Assembly (NCBI GenBank): GCA_028752905.1 | Contig: JAQNBH010000004.1 | Span: forward strand, 32,577,189 to 32,641,188 | DNA from: Cladorhizidae sp. MBARI D1340-BT2 | Taxonomy: Eukaryota; Porifera; Demospongiae; Poecilosclerida; Cladorhizidae | Direction of reading: 5' to 3' | Length of the DNA: 64,000 nt | In this document: in pieces, positions 41,725-53,434 of the stretch | Numbering within the stretch: the first letter of the stretch is position 1 | Layout of the letters: every line of letters starts with the position of its first letter | The notes under the pieces: generated by a model | What the model saw: the letters and a program-made list of their open reading frames with translations, nothing else | Told to the model about the DNA's origin: nothing | The model's database searches: none | Translations under genes and position numbers: made by a program

Positions 41725-42240
41725 CCCCCCCCTGTTCACCCGAACTGTACCAAATGCCCCAAAGCCACTACTTTTTAGAGTGAATACAAGTGTATATATC
41801 ATATTATTTTGTGTATACTAAAGTCTCCTCACCTACATACAGCTTCCAACTATAGGTATATCCACTAGAGCTGTCTGCCAGGACATAAGCTTTCGTACCC
41901 CACTTTGTGGGCTTCATGGACAAGTACGGGATGAACCAGACCCTTCCCTTGAATCCAATTGATTCATCGACAGCAATTTCTCTTCCAAGCTGGTATGATT
42001 GTCCACGCCCGTGGCAATAATGAGGGCAATGAACCTCTTTAACTCGCTAACTGTGCCAAGTTTTTCAATCTCTCATTCTTGATTGAGGAGGTAGGTCTTG
42101 ATTCGAAGCTATAAATTGGTCTGCTTACAAATTTGTTTCCTCCACAATTCTCCTTAGGATAGTGTCATCGAGAAAAAGCTGAGCAAAGTCAACTGGCGCT
42201 TTTCCTTCCGTATCAACTGTGCAACCAGATCTCTGACTGA

Positions 42241-42430
42241 ATGAGATATCACCACTGGAGCTGCTGGCACTGGAGCTGCTGGCACTGGAGCTGCTGGCAC
42301 TGGAGCTGCTGGCACTGGAGCTGCTGGCACTGGAGCTGCTGGCACTGGAGCTGCTGGCACTGGAGCTGCTGGCACTGGAGCTGCTGGCATTGGAGCTGCT
42401 TGAACTGGAGCCGATTGAACTGGAGCTGCT
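42241..42430 (-). repeat. 15-bp coding minisatellite (AAPVP)
   Basis: GCTGGCACTGGAGCT units repeat about nine times without interruption and then diverge. They encode an Ala-Ala-Pro-Val-Pro spacer in the piggyBac-like relic. The opposite-strand reading (CWHWS repeats) is not a gene. Confidence 0.9.
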
Positions 42431-42441
42431 TGAACTTTCAC

Positions 42442-43341
42442 TGGAGCTACTCCTACAACCTACTTCATCATTACACTATCCACATCATCTTCACCATCCT
42501 CCACACCCTCTTTACCATCCTCCATACCTTCACAATAATTCTCTTCAATATATCCACCAAAATCATCATCACTGTCATCTCTTTCTAACATACACAGCAC
42601 TTCAGCTCTATTATAATAATTATCTATCCATCACTTGTATTCAGCACAATACTCTATCAAGCATCTAAAGTGAAGGTACATAACCACCTTACATAACCAA
42701 GCTTTGTCCAAAGATAGTTGATAATTTCAGGTCAGTACAAGTGAATTAAACACCATGAGCAGCTGTACCAATAAGCAGACAATAAGCAGATGCTTCGTGA
42801 GTGGCTGTACCAATAAGCAGCATCTTGCTGTGAGTCAATAAAACATTAGTCCTTTACGGACATATATATGTCCACCATATATATGTCCACCATATATATG
42901 TCCACCAGGTATGAGTGCAATTTTTGTCAGACATACCGCAGTCAAAGAGGTAACATGCATGCAGAGATAGAGTTGAAGTACTATCAACTGCAGTAATGAA
43001 GTTATATATTTATATATGATGGGCATTCGATGGGCATTCATGATATTTAACCTTCAACCTTGAAAATGGCACTTTCATAACGAAACTTGTACCATTTATT
43101 CTAAATGATACCCACCCATATTCTTTGCGCTTACCTGACCATTTGTAATGAAGTGAACAAGTTAGAGCTAGGTCCAGGTGAGGAGTCGTTTTAATGTTCA
43201 CCTGGTGCCACTGCTTAGGGTGTCGCTGTTCTAAATCCTTCGCTTCTCTACTTCCACCTCCTCTGCTTCAGCTCTATCCCATATTTACAAGCAGATTGTT
43301 GTTGCTATCCCCATCAGTTTAGCATTTCTTAAAAGGGGGGC
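42442..43341. other. Spacer with short repeats
   Basis: ATATATGTCCACCAT is repeated three times at 42862-42905, and a 30-bp near-repeat (ACCAATAAGCAG) lies at 42768-42825. I recognise no gene. Confidence 0.5.
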
Positions 43342-43830
43342 GTAGACCATTTTGTAGGTTTTTTTTAAAACGTGTCATAACTATTGAATGCTTAATCCAT
43401 TTCCAAAGATTATGGTCTCAAAATGTAGCTCATTCTAGGTGCTTTCCAATGCCATTAGAATAATGGTGTTGCAATAAACTAGAACTGAAACATGGGCAAA
43501 ACCACAAAGGTCCTTTAAAATGTTTAGATGCGCTCCTGTACCCGAACCACAGGTCTTCAACACTTGCTATTTATGGTGATAGTAGAGTGATTACAGATAC
43601 ATGTTTTGAATTTTTTTAAATTTTTTTATTCACCCCAATATCCCGAATTTCATTTTTATGCTGTCAGACTGACTATACAGACTGACTATATCTCACTATA
43701 TCTCATCAGTAAATGACTGTATTGGTTAGAAATGTGTTCAAAACAAGGAGTAATGCAAGAGCTTTCATAATATATAAAAATTATTTACTACAGACAAAAA
43801 TTGAATGAGTTACACGGTATCATGTGATGT
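43342..43830 (-). mobile_element. Fragment of a Mutator-like element end (inverted copy of 56478-56968)
   Basis: These 490 bp match, in reverse orientation and at roughly 90% by eye, the sequence downstream of the Mutator-like transposase gene at 56478-56968. Shared blocks include GTAGACCATTTTGT, CATAACTATTGAATGCTTAA, GGTGCTTTCCAATG and AATGAGTTACACGGTATCAT. No transposase lies next to it. I read it as a truncated copy or MITE-like derivative with the element terminus at 43342. Confidence 0.75.
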
Positions 43831-43845
43831 CATTAGATGAAATTA

Positions 43846-45295
43846 ATCCTAGTGCGTAGCCTGGCTAATCCTAGACCACAGTGTATAGCCTGGCTAATCT
43901 CCCAGACCACAGCACAAAAGTGTTATCTAGCTAATCCTAGACACAGTGTGTAGCCTAGCTAATACTAGACCACAAAACAGTGTAGCTGGCTAATCCCAGA
44001 CCACAGTACAGTGTGTGGCTGGCTAATCCTAGACAACAGCACAGAGTATAGTCTGGCTAATCCTAGACCACACAGTGTGTAGCCTGGCTAATCCTAGTAT
44101 GTAGCCTGGCTAATCCTAGTATGTAGCCTGGCTAATCCTAGTATGTAGCCTGGCTAATCCTAGACCACAGCACAGTGTGTAGCCTGGTCGTACACACCAC
44201 AGCACAGAGTGTAGCCTGGCTAATCCTAGACCACAGTGTATAGCCTGGCTATTCCTAGACCACAGCACAGAGTGTAGCTTGGCTAATCCCAGACCAAGGC
44301 ACAGAAGTGTAGTTTGGCTAATCCTAGACCACAGCACAGAGTGTAGCCTGGCTAATCTTACACCACAGTGTGTAGCCAGGCTAATCCTAGACCACAGCAC
44401 AGAGTGTAGCCTGACCACAGCAGAGTGTAGCTTGGTTAATCTCAGACCACAGCACAGAAGTGTAGTTTGGCTAATCCTAGACCACAGCACAGTGTGGAGC
44501 CTGGTCCTAGACCACAGCACAGTGTAGCCTGGCTAATCCTACACCACAGTGTGTAGCCTGGCTAATCCTAGACCACAGCACAGTGTAGCCTGGCTAATCC
44601 TAGACCACAGCACAGTGTGTAGCTTGGCTAATCCCAGACCACAGCACAAGTGTTATCTGGCTAATCCTAAATCGTAGACTACAGTGTGTAGCCTAGCTAA
44701 TACTAGACCACAACATAGTGTAGCTGGCAAATCCCAGACCACAGCACAGTGTGTGACTGGCTAATCCTAGACCACAGCACAGAGTGTAGTCTGGCTAATC
44801 CTAGACCACACAGTGTGTAGCCTGGCTAATCCTAGTATGTAGCCTGGCTAATCCTAGACCACAGCACAGTGTGTAGCCTGGTCCTACACCACAGCACAGA
44901 GTAGGGCCTGGCAAATCCTAGACCACAGTGTGTAGCCTGGCTAATCCTAGACCACAGCACAGAGTGTAGCTTGGCTAATCCCAGACCACAGGACAGAAGT
45001 GTAGTTTGGCTAATCCTAGACCACAGCACAGTGTGTAGCCTGGTCTGAGACCACAGCACATCCTAGACCACAGCACAGAGTGTAGCTGCAGCACAGTGTG
45101 TAGCCTGGCTAATCCTAGACCACAGCACAGAGTGTAGCCTGGTTAATCCTAGACCACAGCACAGTGTGTAGCCTGGGTAATCCCAGACCACAGCATAGAG
45201 TGTAGCTTGGCTAATCCTAGACCACAGCAAAGTGTGTAGCCTGGCTAATCCTAGACCACAGCACAGTGTGAAGCCAGGCTAATTCTAAACCACAG
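43846..45295. repeat. Degenerate minisatellite, core AGCCTGGCTAATCCTAGACC
   Basis: About 40 imperfect units of roughly 34 bp (AGCCTGGCTAATCCTAGACC then ACAGCACAGTGTGT) extend for 1.45 kb. Shortened units (GGCTAATCCTAGTATGTAGC) cluster at 44085-44160, and 43870-44290 resembles 44640-44990, suggesting a larger duplicated period. Long open frames on both strands here are repeat artefacts. Confidence 0.92.
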
Positions 45296-47335
45296 AACAA
45301 AGCTAACCACAGGGAAGGTGTATGCACTTTACGGTATAGCATACAAGCAAACCAGGACTGTAACGATACTGAATTTTGTTGCACTGCCCCCCAACCCGTC
45401 CACCCCCCAACCCGTCCACCCCCCAACCCGTCCACCCCCCACCCCCTTCTTCCAGGGCCTAGTAGAAACCTAGCACTGACATATGTTGCAAGAGCTTCTA
45501 CTGATGACAAGCCTTCTCTGAGCTCGACTCTCCTAACCACCCTGTTTTTAACTGGATTTTCTAGTAAGGGTTAGGCCTATATTACACAATATATTCTAAC
45601 TACTTACCTACTGCTATGCTCGGTAGGCTGCTACATTATACACCCTCGGCTCTGACTTACCATCTGTTATGTCCCACTACGCTTCCTATGCTTCACCATA
45701 TTCCATGTGACAATAATGGTATGCTCCTTTAGAGAGAGGGGTATCCCGCTCCACATGAAAACATGCCACAGCAGCAATATTATCTGCACAGTGTGCATTA
45801 TAGGATAACATTAGTCGTACTAGCCGGACATACCATGTGCGCGTGCATGGAAAGAGTCTGGTCAAAATCGTAGGAGTCACTCGTGTTCCACAGTTAGCAA
45901 ATGTGCTCAATTGATGTGGGTGCAAGGTCAACGATTGCAGATGTTGACTATTGCGAGTTAAAAAATGTATGCTGAACTAATCAAGTATACATTCAGCGTA
46001 CGTAGAGTCCAGACAAGAACATGTGAATGCCAAATTTCTCCATTTTAATAGCGGTCACTACAAAACAAACCGAAGAAAAGCAATCAACAAACCTAACAAA
46101 AACAATAAACAACAACAAGAACCTTTGAAGTTATCCTACCTAAAGGGTTGTCATGGCTATCAAGAGCTATCAACCAAAATCCAAAGCATTCACACTAACA
46201 AGTAAGTTATAATCTCACCGATCAAGGTTAGCAATTCAACCGCAACAATCTAATTTAACTCCCTCCTACAAAATAGCTATCGCACAGAGTTATCATCACT
46301 GCATCTATATGTGTACAGCATGTAGCTAACAAAACACCATGTAAGGCAGCTGCTCTCTGGGCTTGGAGTACACAAGGGAGAACTAACAAATAATACCCAA
46401 CTGGTAATGAATTCAGTGCGGCAATCAAAGATGTAATGGAGGAAGAGAGGATTAATTTTAGTAATTAGCAATAACTACAATAATTGGTGAGTCCTTATAG
46501 AGGAGTTGGACAGACAACTTGGTATTTCTCAGCATGGTGTATCTATCCATATTTCTATCAGTAGCTAAGTATTTATCATACGTTCAACACCGCAAAAATA
46601 AAATGAACTCTAGTTCCCCCTATTTCCACACAAACATCTGAAGCATGTTGTCATGTGTAACTGCCAATGTGTTGAGCAAACTTGAGCTTACATCCATTTG
46701 TATTTGTTCGGAAGAGAAGGAACAATTTCGGTCAACACTGAACTAAACTGTTTGTTTTTAAATATCTAATCAAAAATAAAACTTTGTATATTCACCTGCC
46801 CAATAAGCAGTTAAATGGATATCCACCCATGATCTACATACAACCTCTGTGAACACAAATGTCTGAGATGCACCCTCAGATAGATAAGCTAATTCAGTTG
46901 CTACACAGTTTATAACTACAGATACGAACTTACTTGATATAAAAATGTTCAAAACAGCACTGAGGAATTCAAGAGCACTATGAAAAAGCCACCTACAGCT
47001 ACAAATGGCAGCTGTAGCTATAGCAGCTGCATTGGTCTAGTTTGGGTCTAAAGAAGGAAGTCCACCACAAAAGATTTACTTGATTGGCTATTAAATTTCT
47101 AAAGGCAGATAGCTAGGCTAGCTAGAAATTTTCAATATTTGTGGTTATAAATAGAGCTCGAGTGATGCTATAGATACAAACAAAGCACATCTTCAATATC
47201 AGCTGCACCGCATACAAATATTGTGGTTATTAATAGCGCTGGAGTGCTGTGAGAAAACTATATATAGCTAGAAACCACAGCAAAGCAGCTGCACAGCTCT
47301 AAGTTAGGCCTTATCCATACCTGTGGCTTCAAGAG
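45296..47335. other. No gene recognised; small C-rich repeat
   Basis: A 16-bp unit (CCCCAACCCGTCCACC) is repeated three to four times at 45387-45440. Elsewhere the sequence is AT-rich, with short open frames lacking family motifs. Confidence 0.55.
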
Positions 47336-47660
47336 TAAACCCACCGGGAATTGAACCGCGGTGTTCTCCTACGTAGGCAACGCCATTCCGCTTCCTCATG
47401 TTCTCCTACGTAGGCAACGCCATTCCGCTTCCTCATGTAGTCTGTTTCTGTTGGTAGCCTATTTTCTGTCACGTGCTCATCACTCGACTCTACTGGCTCA
47501 TGACGTACTGATACTATTTTCTGTGTGCTTATCACTCCACTCTACCCTTCAAGCCGGCTCATGACGTCCTGATACTATTTGATACTATTTTCTGTTGGGA
47601 GCCTATTTTCTGTCACGTGCTTATCACTCGACTCTACCCTTCATGACATCACTTCGCACC
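47336..47660. repeat. Short direct repeats before LINE 1
   Basis: A 36-bp unit (CTCCTACGTAGGCAACGCC...) occurs twice at 47367-47438. Then three related copies of CTATTTTCTGTCACGTGC with TTATCACTCGACTCTACCCT are spread over 47455-47645. No gene is seen. A stretch resembling a tRNA T-arm in reverse is discussed among rejected items. Confidence 0.6.
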
Positions 47661-47834
47661 AACCGCTGCGCATGCGTTGTCCCTTATTTCCTTGCCCACG
47701 TCACTGCATAATCGCCATTGCTGGGAGACCGATATCTACAGAAAAGATAGTATGCGTAGCTAAGCCATTGTCTCCCATTGCTGGGAGACAGATATCTAAA
47801 AAAATATGGCGAAGAGATCAACCAAAAAAAGATG

Positions 47835-48782
47835 CAGTCATCATCGTCGACTAAAAATGCAGCCGAAACCAATTGCCCCATTTGTGACGAGGTTATTTTG
47901 GATTCTCTAAAGGTACCAAGAAGCCCGGTCAAGACCCGGTGCAGTGTGATGGAAGCTGTGCCACATGGCTCCACAGGCGGTGTGCTGGCCTGTCAGTATG
48001 TAAGTCAGAAGATCCATTTTACTGCTCTCAGTACCGACTTGACAAGCAAGAACTGGAAATAAACTCTCTCAGAGACCTGGTCATCAACTTTTCCAGCAAG
48101 CTATCAGCAGTGCAAGAGGAACTAACCATCCTCAAGAAGCAAGCGGACAAGTCCAGTACAGCTTCAAACTCTAGCTCCAGTTCAGTAAACTATGCCTCAG
48201 CGGTCAGAAAATCTTTTGCATCCCAGCATTAGCAAATGAATCCTGAACCTGATACATTGCCATCTGGCCTGTCCTCTGATTATCCGTCACACATTCAGGA
48301 GATTCAACAACCAATCATTCATGGTTCTTCTCAATCTAGTCATCTATGGAATAGATGAATGTGAGAAAGGGTCTTCAAGGCAGTCACGTTCTGATAGCGA
48401 TCTTAAAGCCTCAGTTCAAGTACTCTCAACCATCAACCAGTCTATTGATAGTCAATCAGTGAAAGATGTTTTTCGGCTAGGGAAATATTCTCCAGATAGT
48501 CAACGCCCAAGACCAGTCCTGGTGAAGTTGTTGAGATCCTCTGATGTTACAAGCACTATTTCCAAACGGAAACTTCTCTCTCGCCCATTATACATCAAAG
48601 CTGACATGTCAAAGGAAGAAAGCACAAGGATCACTGCCCTGATGAAGGAAAGATGGTCTTTAATTCAATCAGGTATTGCACGCAGAGTAAGAAATTCTTC
48701 CATCTATGTGCATGATAAACTGCATGGTAACCTGGATTTCTCAAACAAATTTATTCAGCGATTCAATCCCTTTGTCAGATGA
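47835..48782 (+). pseudogene. LINE 1 ORF1: PHD finger plus nucleic-acid-binding domain
   Basis: The N-terminus reads ETNCPICDEVILDSL and, after a shift near 47915, VQCDGSCATWLHRRCAGLSV, then EDPFYCSQYRL: a C-x2-C, C-x3-C, H-x2-C, C PHD-like finger. A predicted coiled coil follows (KQELEINSLRDLVINFSSKL). After a stop at about 48230, VIYGIDECEKGSSR, VFRLGKYSPDSQRPRPVLVK and RWSLIQSGIARRVRNSSIYV form an RRM-like domain of the type seen in LINE ORF1 proteins. ORF1 binds the element RNA; the finger may read chromatin. Confidence 0.8.
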
Positions 48783-48959
48783 CCAGCATGATCCTGAGGC
48801 CTCAATTCTACCTCCCAACTCCCCTGAGTGTAATAGAGCTAGCATAATGAATTATAGTTCTGAATGCCACAATGTTCCTTTACATGGCGTGAGACCCACA
48901 AATCACTTGACCCTTCTCCTCCTTGCATCGACTCTAATGAGTCTGATTGACTATCTCCA

Positions 48960-51820
48960 ACCTACCAAGTTTGTCTCTTCAATGCTCGCAGTCTAGTTAA
49001 AAAATCAATTGCAATCCTTTGTTTACTCTTCTGATTTCTCTTATCTTTGTTTTACTGAAACTTGGCTTTCTAATGAGATTTATGATAATGAAATTATACC
49101 TTCTGGGTACACAATATATCGTAAGGACAGGAATTCTAGGGGGGGTGGAGTCATGGTGGCTGTTAAAGATCATATACCTAGTTATGTCATCCCATCTCTG
49201 CAAGAACTAGAAGTTGTAACAATTAGTGTCAATTCCAGGAAACCATTTACTCTATGTACTGTATACTGCCCACCCAATGCTATCACCTACATCTTATTCA
49301 GTACCTTCTTTCGATAGTCAATCCTTCCATCTTCACAATTATTGTGGGTGACTTCAATGTTCCTGATGTGGATTGGTCAACACTAAATGGTCATTCCAAA
49401 TTCTCAAATGCAATTTGTGATTTAATATTTGATAGCAATCTCTGCCAGTTAGTTAGTGGTCCAACCCACGTAAAAGGAAACATACTGGACCTTGCTCTTA
49501 CAAATATGAAAGATTCTATACAAAACCTATCGATCTTTACTCAGCAACCTCAGCCCATTCATTCTGATCATTACATATATACTCTCCTTCACTATTAATC
49601 TTACCATTTTGGCTGGAACTAAAAACATTCCTAAATACATTAGACTACAAAAGAGCCAGGTCTCTATTAGAATTAAACTTCCATCCCTGCTATCTATCCA
49701 CTGATCTGGAACAGGTTTGGAGCTTCATCAAAGGTGCCATTATGGATGCATTGCCACTCTATATCCCCAAAGTTAGACTTAAGTCCAGACAACGTCCTCC
49801 TTGGTTTAATCCAGATATACAGCACAAAATCAATTGCCTACGTACAGTGAGAAGAAGATACAAGCGAAAACCTAATAAGTCTCTTCTTGATAGAATTCAT
49901 CTTTCTGAACAACTCTTACATGCCAACTTAGTAGTTGCCAAGACTGAATATGAGACCAAGTTAATCAATGATTTTGCTTTTAACAAGGATTCAAGAATTT
50001 ATAAATACCTACATAGAACCAGTAAAACCAATGGTATTCCCACTTGCATGGTCAGAACTCCACAACTGTGACATCTGATAAATATATAGCCACTTTATTC
50101 AATATCTATTTTCACTCTGCTTTTTCAAGGAGCTCTTATCTCCTTCCACCGCTCAATGAATTGGAAACACCATCTACCACTCTCAGTGAAATTAAACTGC
50201 ATGCCTTGGAAGTCTATGAAATTCTAATCTCTAACAAAGCCATGGGAGCAGATGGTATTGGTCCAAATATCCTATCTAAGTGTGCTCTTGCCCTTTATAA
50301 ACCACTACTCCACCTTTTTGCTCTGTCTCTCTCTGAGATGTACTTCCATTGGAGTGGAAGACCCACACAATTACCTTTCAAATCTGGTGATAAATCAAAA
50401 TTTAACAATTATAGGCCTATTTCTGTACTGTCATCCGTATCTAAGGTTATGGAACGCCTAGTCTATACAACAAGATAAATGACTGTGGCAAAATCTATCT
50501 CATCGTGTCAATATGGGTTTCGAGCAAAACACTCGCCAATGCAGCAGCTGTTGACTATGCTGGAACCTATTGTCAAAGGCTTTGAATCAAACACCTAAAC
50601 TGATTGCTTGTATTTGGATTTTAAGAAAGCATTTGACAGTGTGCCTCATAATGAACTTTTATTGAAATTGTGGAGAATTGGCATCACTAGAAGTCTCTGG
50701 AATGGTTCTCTGCATATCTGTTCTCTAGGAAACAGTGTGTCTCAATTGCGGGCACTATATCACAGAAGCTTATCCTGTACTATCTGGAGTACCTCAGGGA
50801 AGTATCCTTGGGCCTCTGCTCTTCCTGATCTTTATTAATGATCTCCCTTCTAACCAAACATAGCAAAATCCTGCTCTTCGCGGATGACACTAAATGTTTA
50901 AACATATTGGATCCCCAGAAGATAGTATTCTCTTGCAAAAAGATATAGATGCCATCAAGTTGTGGAGCACTCATTAGAATCTCCCCTTCAATGATGATAA
51001 ATCTGTGCTTCTTAGCTTCTGTAACAAAAGAGACACCATGACATCCATTCCTTCCATTAATGGTGAAGTCATTCAGAGAAAAGATTCACATCGTGACCTG
51101 GGAGTAATTATGACATCCAATCTAAAAACAACATTATGTTACCATCTGCTCGAAGACCTATAGAACTATAGGTCTATTGCGTCGCAACATCAGCTCTGGG
51201 TCAATACAAGCAAGGAAACTCTTGTACATATCTCTTGTGCGCTCCCAACTTATGTACTGTTCACAAGTGTGGCGTCCACACAAATACAAGATATTTTTAT
51301 GCTGGAAAGAATTCAAAGGCGTGCAACAAAGTTCATACTTTCTGACTACATTTCAGACTACAAGTCTCGCTTGCAAGCTCTCCACCTTCTTCCACTCATG
51401 ATGATTTTAGAAATTAATGATATAACCTTCTTTATCAAAAGTTTCTCATCTGAGTCAGCCACTGATAGCTTCAACATCAAAGATTATGTAACACTCATTG
51501 AAGGACCCACAAGAGCTGCCAAAACACTCAAACTCAAACATTGTATATCAAAAACAAAGTCCATGAGCAACTTTTATTTCCGGCGTCTTCTTCGTCTGTG
51601 GAATGCCTTACCTTCAATTGACCTCAAACAAAGTATATCTTTGAACACGGTACTATTAAAGCAATTCTTTTGGTCCAATTCATCACAAATTTCGATTCAC
51701 ATAACCCTTGTACCTATCACTTCCTATGTCCCTGTTACAAATGTTCTAGTGTTCCATCTCCCCCTAATTTCTCAACTCTCCTCTAAAATCCATGTTTATC
51801 TTATTTCTCTATTCATTTAG
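48960..51820 (+). pseudogene. LINE 1 ORF2: endonuclease and reverse transcriptase
   Basis: The endonuclease motifs are YLCFTETWLS (about 49038), SRGGGVMVAVKDHIP, TIIVGDFNVPDVDW (about 49336) and HSDHY (about 49560). The linker has SRQRPPWFNPDIQHKINCLR. The RT motifs are KAMGADGIGPNILSKCALA, NNYRPISVLSSVSKVMERL, QYGFRAKHSPMQQLLTMLE, CLYLDFKKAFDSVPHNELLL and FADDTKCLN (about 50879). The C-terminus reads ISLVRSQLMYCSQVWRPHKY, FMLERIQRRATKFILSDYIS and RRLLRLWNALPSIDLKQSIS. Many frameshifts and stops occur (for example near 49317, 49598, 50070, 50480, 50740 and 50980). ORF2 nicks DNA and copies RNA at the nick. Confidence 0.88.
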
Positions 51821-51924
51821 CTACTTGGCTGCTAGCCAAGTGCTAGCAGACCTCCAGAACAATATTAACATTGATCTGTCATGCATCACACTACACCACA
51901 CCAAATTCATTGTTCTGTAAAGCC

Positions 51925-51956
<32 letters not shown>

Positions 51957-52009
51957 GATAGTACAGATAGTATGAAAACGAGTAGGAAAGCCAAGAAGTG
52001 ATGGTACAC

Positions 52010-53434
52010 AGCTACTTCGTGTGACCTTGACCCAAGAGAAGAGAAGGGAGCTTCTGCAGAAGAGCAGGATACTGAGGACCTTGAATCACGTGTTTGTCTA
52101 TCCTGATCTAACTATAGAGGAACGGAAGATTCAGTATGAGCTTCGTCAGGAGCTACGTCAAAGAAGAGCAGATGATACATCCAGGGCGTAGAAAATCTCG
52201 GGTGGAAAAGTTATATCAGCTGGGAGAGCGGATAATGTGTCATGGTTGCAGCCACCATTCCTGCAATCCTCAATATGACTACCTACTGCAGAATGTGCAG
52301 CTGAAAGTACTGAAAGTGCAAGTAATAATAATAATAATTCATCTGCTGATCCCACTCCAGTACCCTGTTCTTCTAATAATTTTCGTCATCACAATATGCT
52401 GTTGGGTAACTTCTCGAAATATAAAATCATTGGAAATAAAGTTACTCATGAACTACGCAACTACGCACTGCAAAATGGAAGTTCTTTCAGAATATTGTAG
52501 TAACTATCGACCATTTCACTACTTTGTATTTTGGGTAAAGTATTGGAGAAGCATATTCACTCTCTCATAACTTTCCACCTGGAGAGGCATTGTCCACTTT
52601 CTGATAGTCAATGGGGGTACAGGTCTGGCCGCTCTGCAGTGACTGCTTTAATTACGACAGTGCATGAATGGCTCAAATACTTGGAGTCTGGTAAGGATAT
52701 ATGTGCAGTATTCCTCGACTACAAAAAAGCCTTCGACAGCATTCCACATGCACCAAAATGAAGGATATTGGCATACATGCAAACCTGTTGGTGTGGCTGA
52801 CTAGCTATCTAACCCAGAGAAAACAAAGAGTTATAGTGGATGGTGTCTTTTCTGTTCAGGTTGCAGTTACCTCTGGAGTTCCTCAGGGCTCAGTGTTGGG
52901 ACCTCTACTTTTCTCTATTTACCTCAACAACATCTCTGAAATTTTATTGTCACCTTTATCCCACACCGTCCTATATGCAGATGATGTTCTTCTCTACCAG
53001 CCTCTACGGCACCCTGATGACCTTTTAGCTGTGCAATCAGATATTGAAGCCCTTGAGGAGTGGTCAACCGGCCACTTTCTGCAATTGAATCCTGCGAAAT
53101 GCTACTCTCCAAAAAGAGATCATCATCTATGAATACTCAAACACTCTACCTTAATGGAGAAATACTAGAGGAGACAGAAGAGTTTAAGTATTTAGGTATT
53201 TTGATTAATAACAATTTAACATGGTCTCACCATATCACTAGAGTCTGCAACAAGGCTAAAAAGATTCTTGGACTCTTGTATAGACAATTCTACAAAAATT
53301 AATCTCCTTGCACTCTCAAACAGTTGTACGTGTGTCTTGTTCGTCCTCACCTTGAGTATGCTACACAACTGTGGGATCCATATATACAGAAGGATATAAG
53401 TAAATTAGAATTGGTCCAGAAGTTTGCACTTAAG
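52010..53434 (+). pseudogene. LINE 3: ORF1 tail and reverse transcriptase, 5' part, deleted and split
   Basis: The first block, HVFVYPDLTIEERKIQYELR and QELRQRRADDTSRA, is an ORF1-type C-terminal motif. Sequence then jumps near 52490 directly to RT: SNYRP/ISLLCILGKVLEKH (in two frames), WGYRSGRSAVTALITTVHEW, VFLDYKKAFDSIPHAP, VTSGVPQGSVLGPLLFSIYL, LYADDVLLYQ (catalytic YADD, about 52972) and EFKYLGILINNNLTWSHHIT. It ends LVQKFALKA at 53434, where a Mutator-like element is inserted. The endonuclease and the start of RT are missing, so this copy had an internal deletion. It is a different family from LINE 1 and LINE 2. Confidence 0.85.

Larger units (their letters stand above)
41437..42441 (-). 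pseudogene. piggyBac-like transposase relic R
   Basis: On minus, from about 42441: an Ala/Pro/Val repeat (AAPVP units), then APVDFAQLFLDDTILRRIVE with ETN, which is the start of the piggyBac core, then decayed sequence, REIAVDESIGFKGRVWFIPY and LSMKPTKWGTKAYVLADSSS (first catalytic Asp in the IAVDESI block; about 42000-41850), and finally LLSTNGVHALKWMDKIAMTI, LSTIHDDSTV (second Asp region, 41437-41724). The latter 144 bp are directly duplicated. Stops and missing segments show decay. I saw no TTAA ends. Confidence 0.75.
47710..51955 (+). mobile_element. Non-LTR retrotransposon LINE 1 (about 4.2 kb, both ORFs decayed)
   Basis: It starts with a duplicated leader (CCATTGCTGGGAGACMGATATCT at about 47713 and 47776), then ORF1 (PHD-type), ORF2 (endonuclease and reverse transcriptase), a short 3' untranslated region and a tail of AAT repeats (51929-51955). 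AP-endonuclease plus RT plus simple-repeat tail fits the L2/CR1/Jockey assemblage. It is closely related to LINE 2 at 57455-61695 across both ORFs. Confidence 0.88.

Noticed and set aside
42241..42588. Plus-strand CWHWS-repeat open frame
   Set aside because: It is the antisense reading of the AAPVP repeat of the piggyBac-like relic.
44116..45540. Open frames of about 70-130 codons over the minisatellite
   Set aside because: They exist only because the 34-bp repeat lacks stops in some frames. The peptides are repeat translations.
47335..47400. Reverse-strand tRNA-like segment (GGTTCAATTCCC with a B-box look)
   Set aside because: The T-arm stem pairs poorly and I could not draw a D-arm, anticodon arm or acceptor stem. 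It may be a tRNA-derived SINE scrap, but not a tRNA gene.
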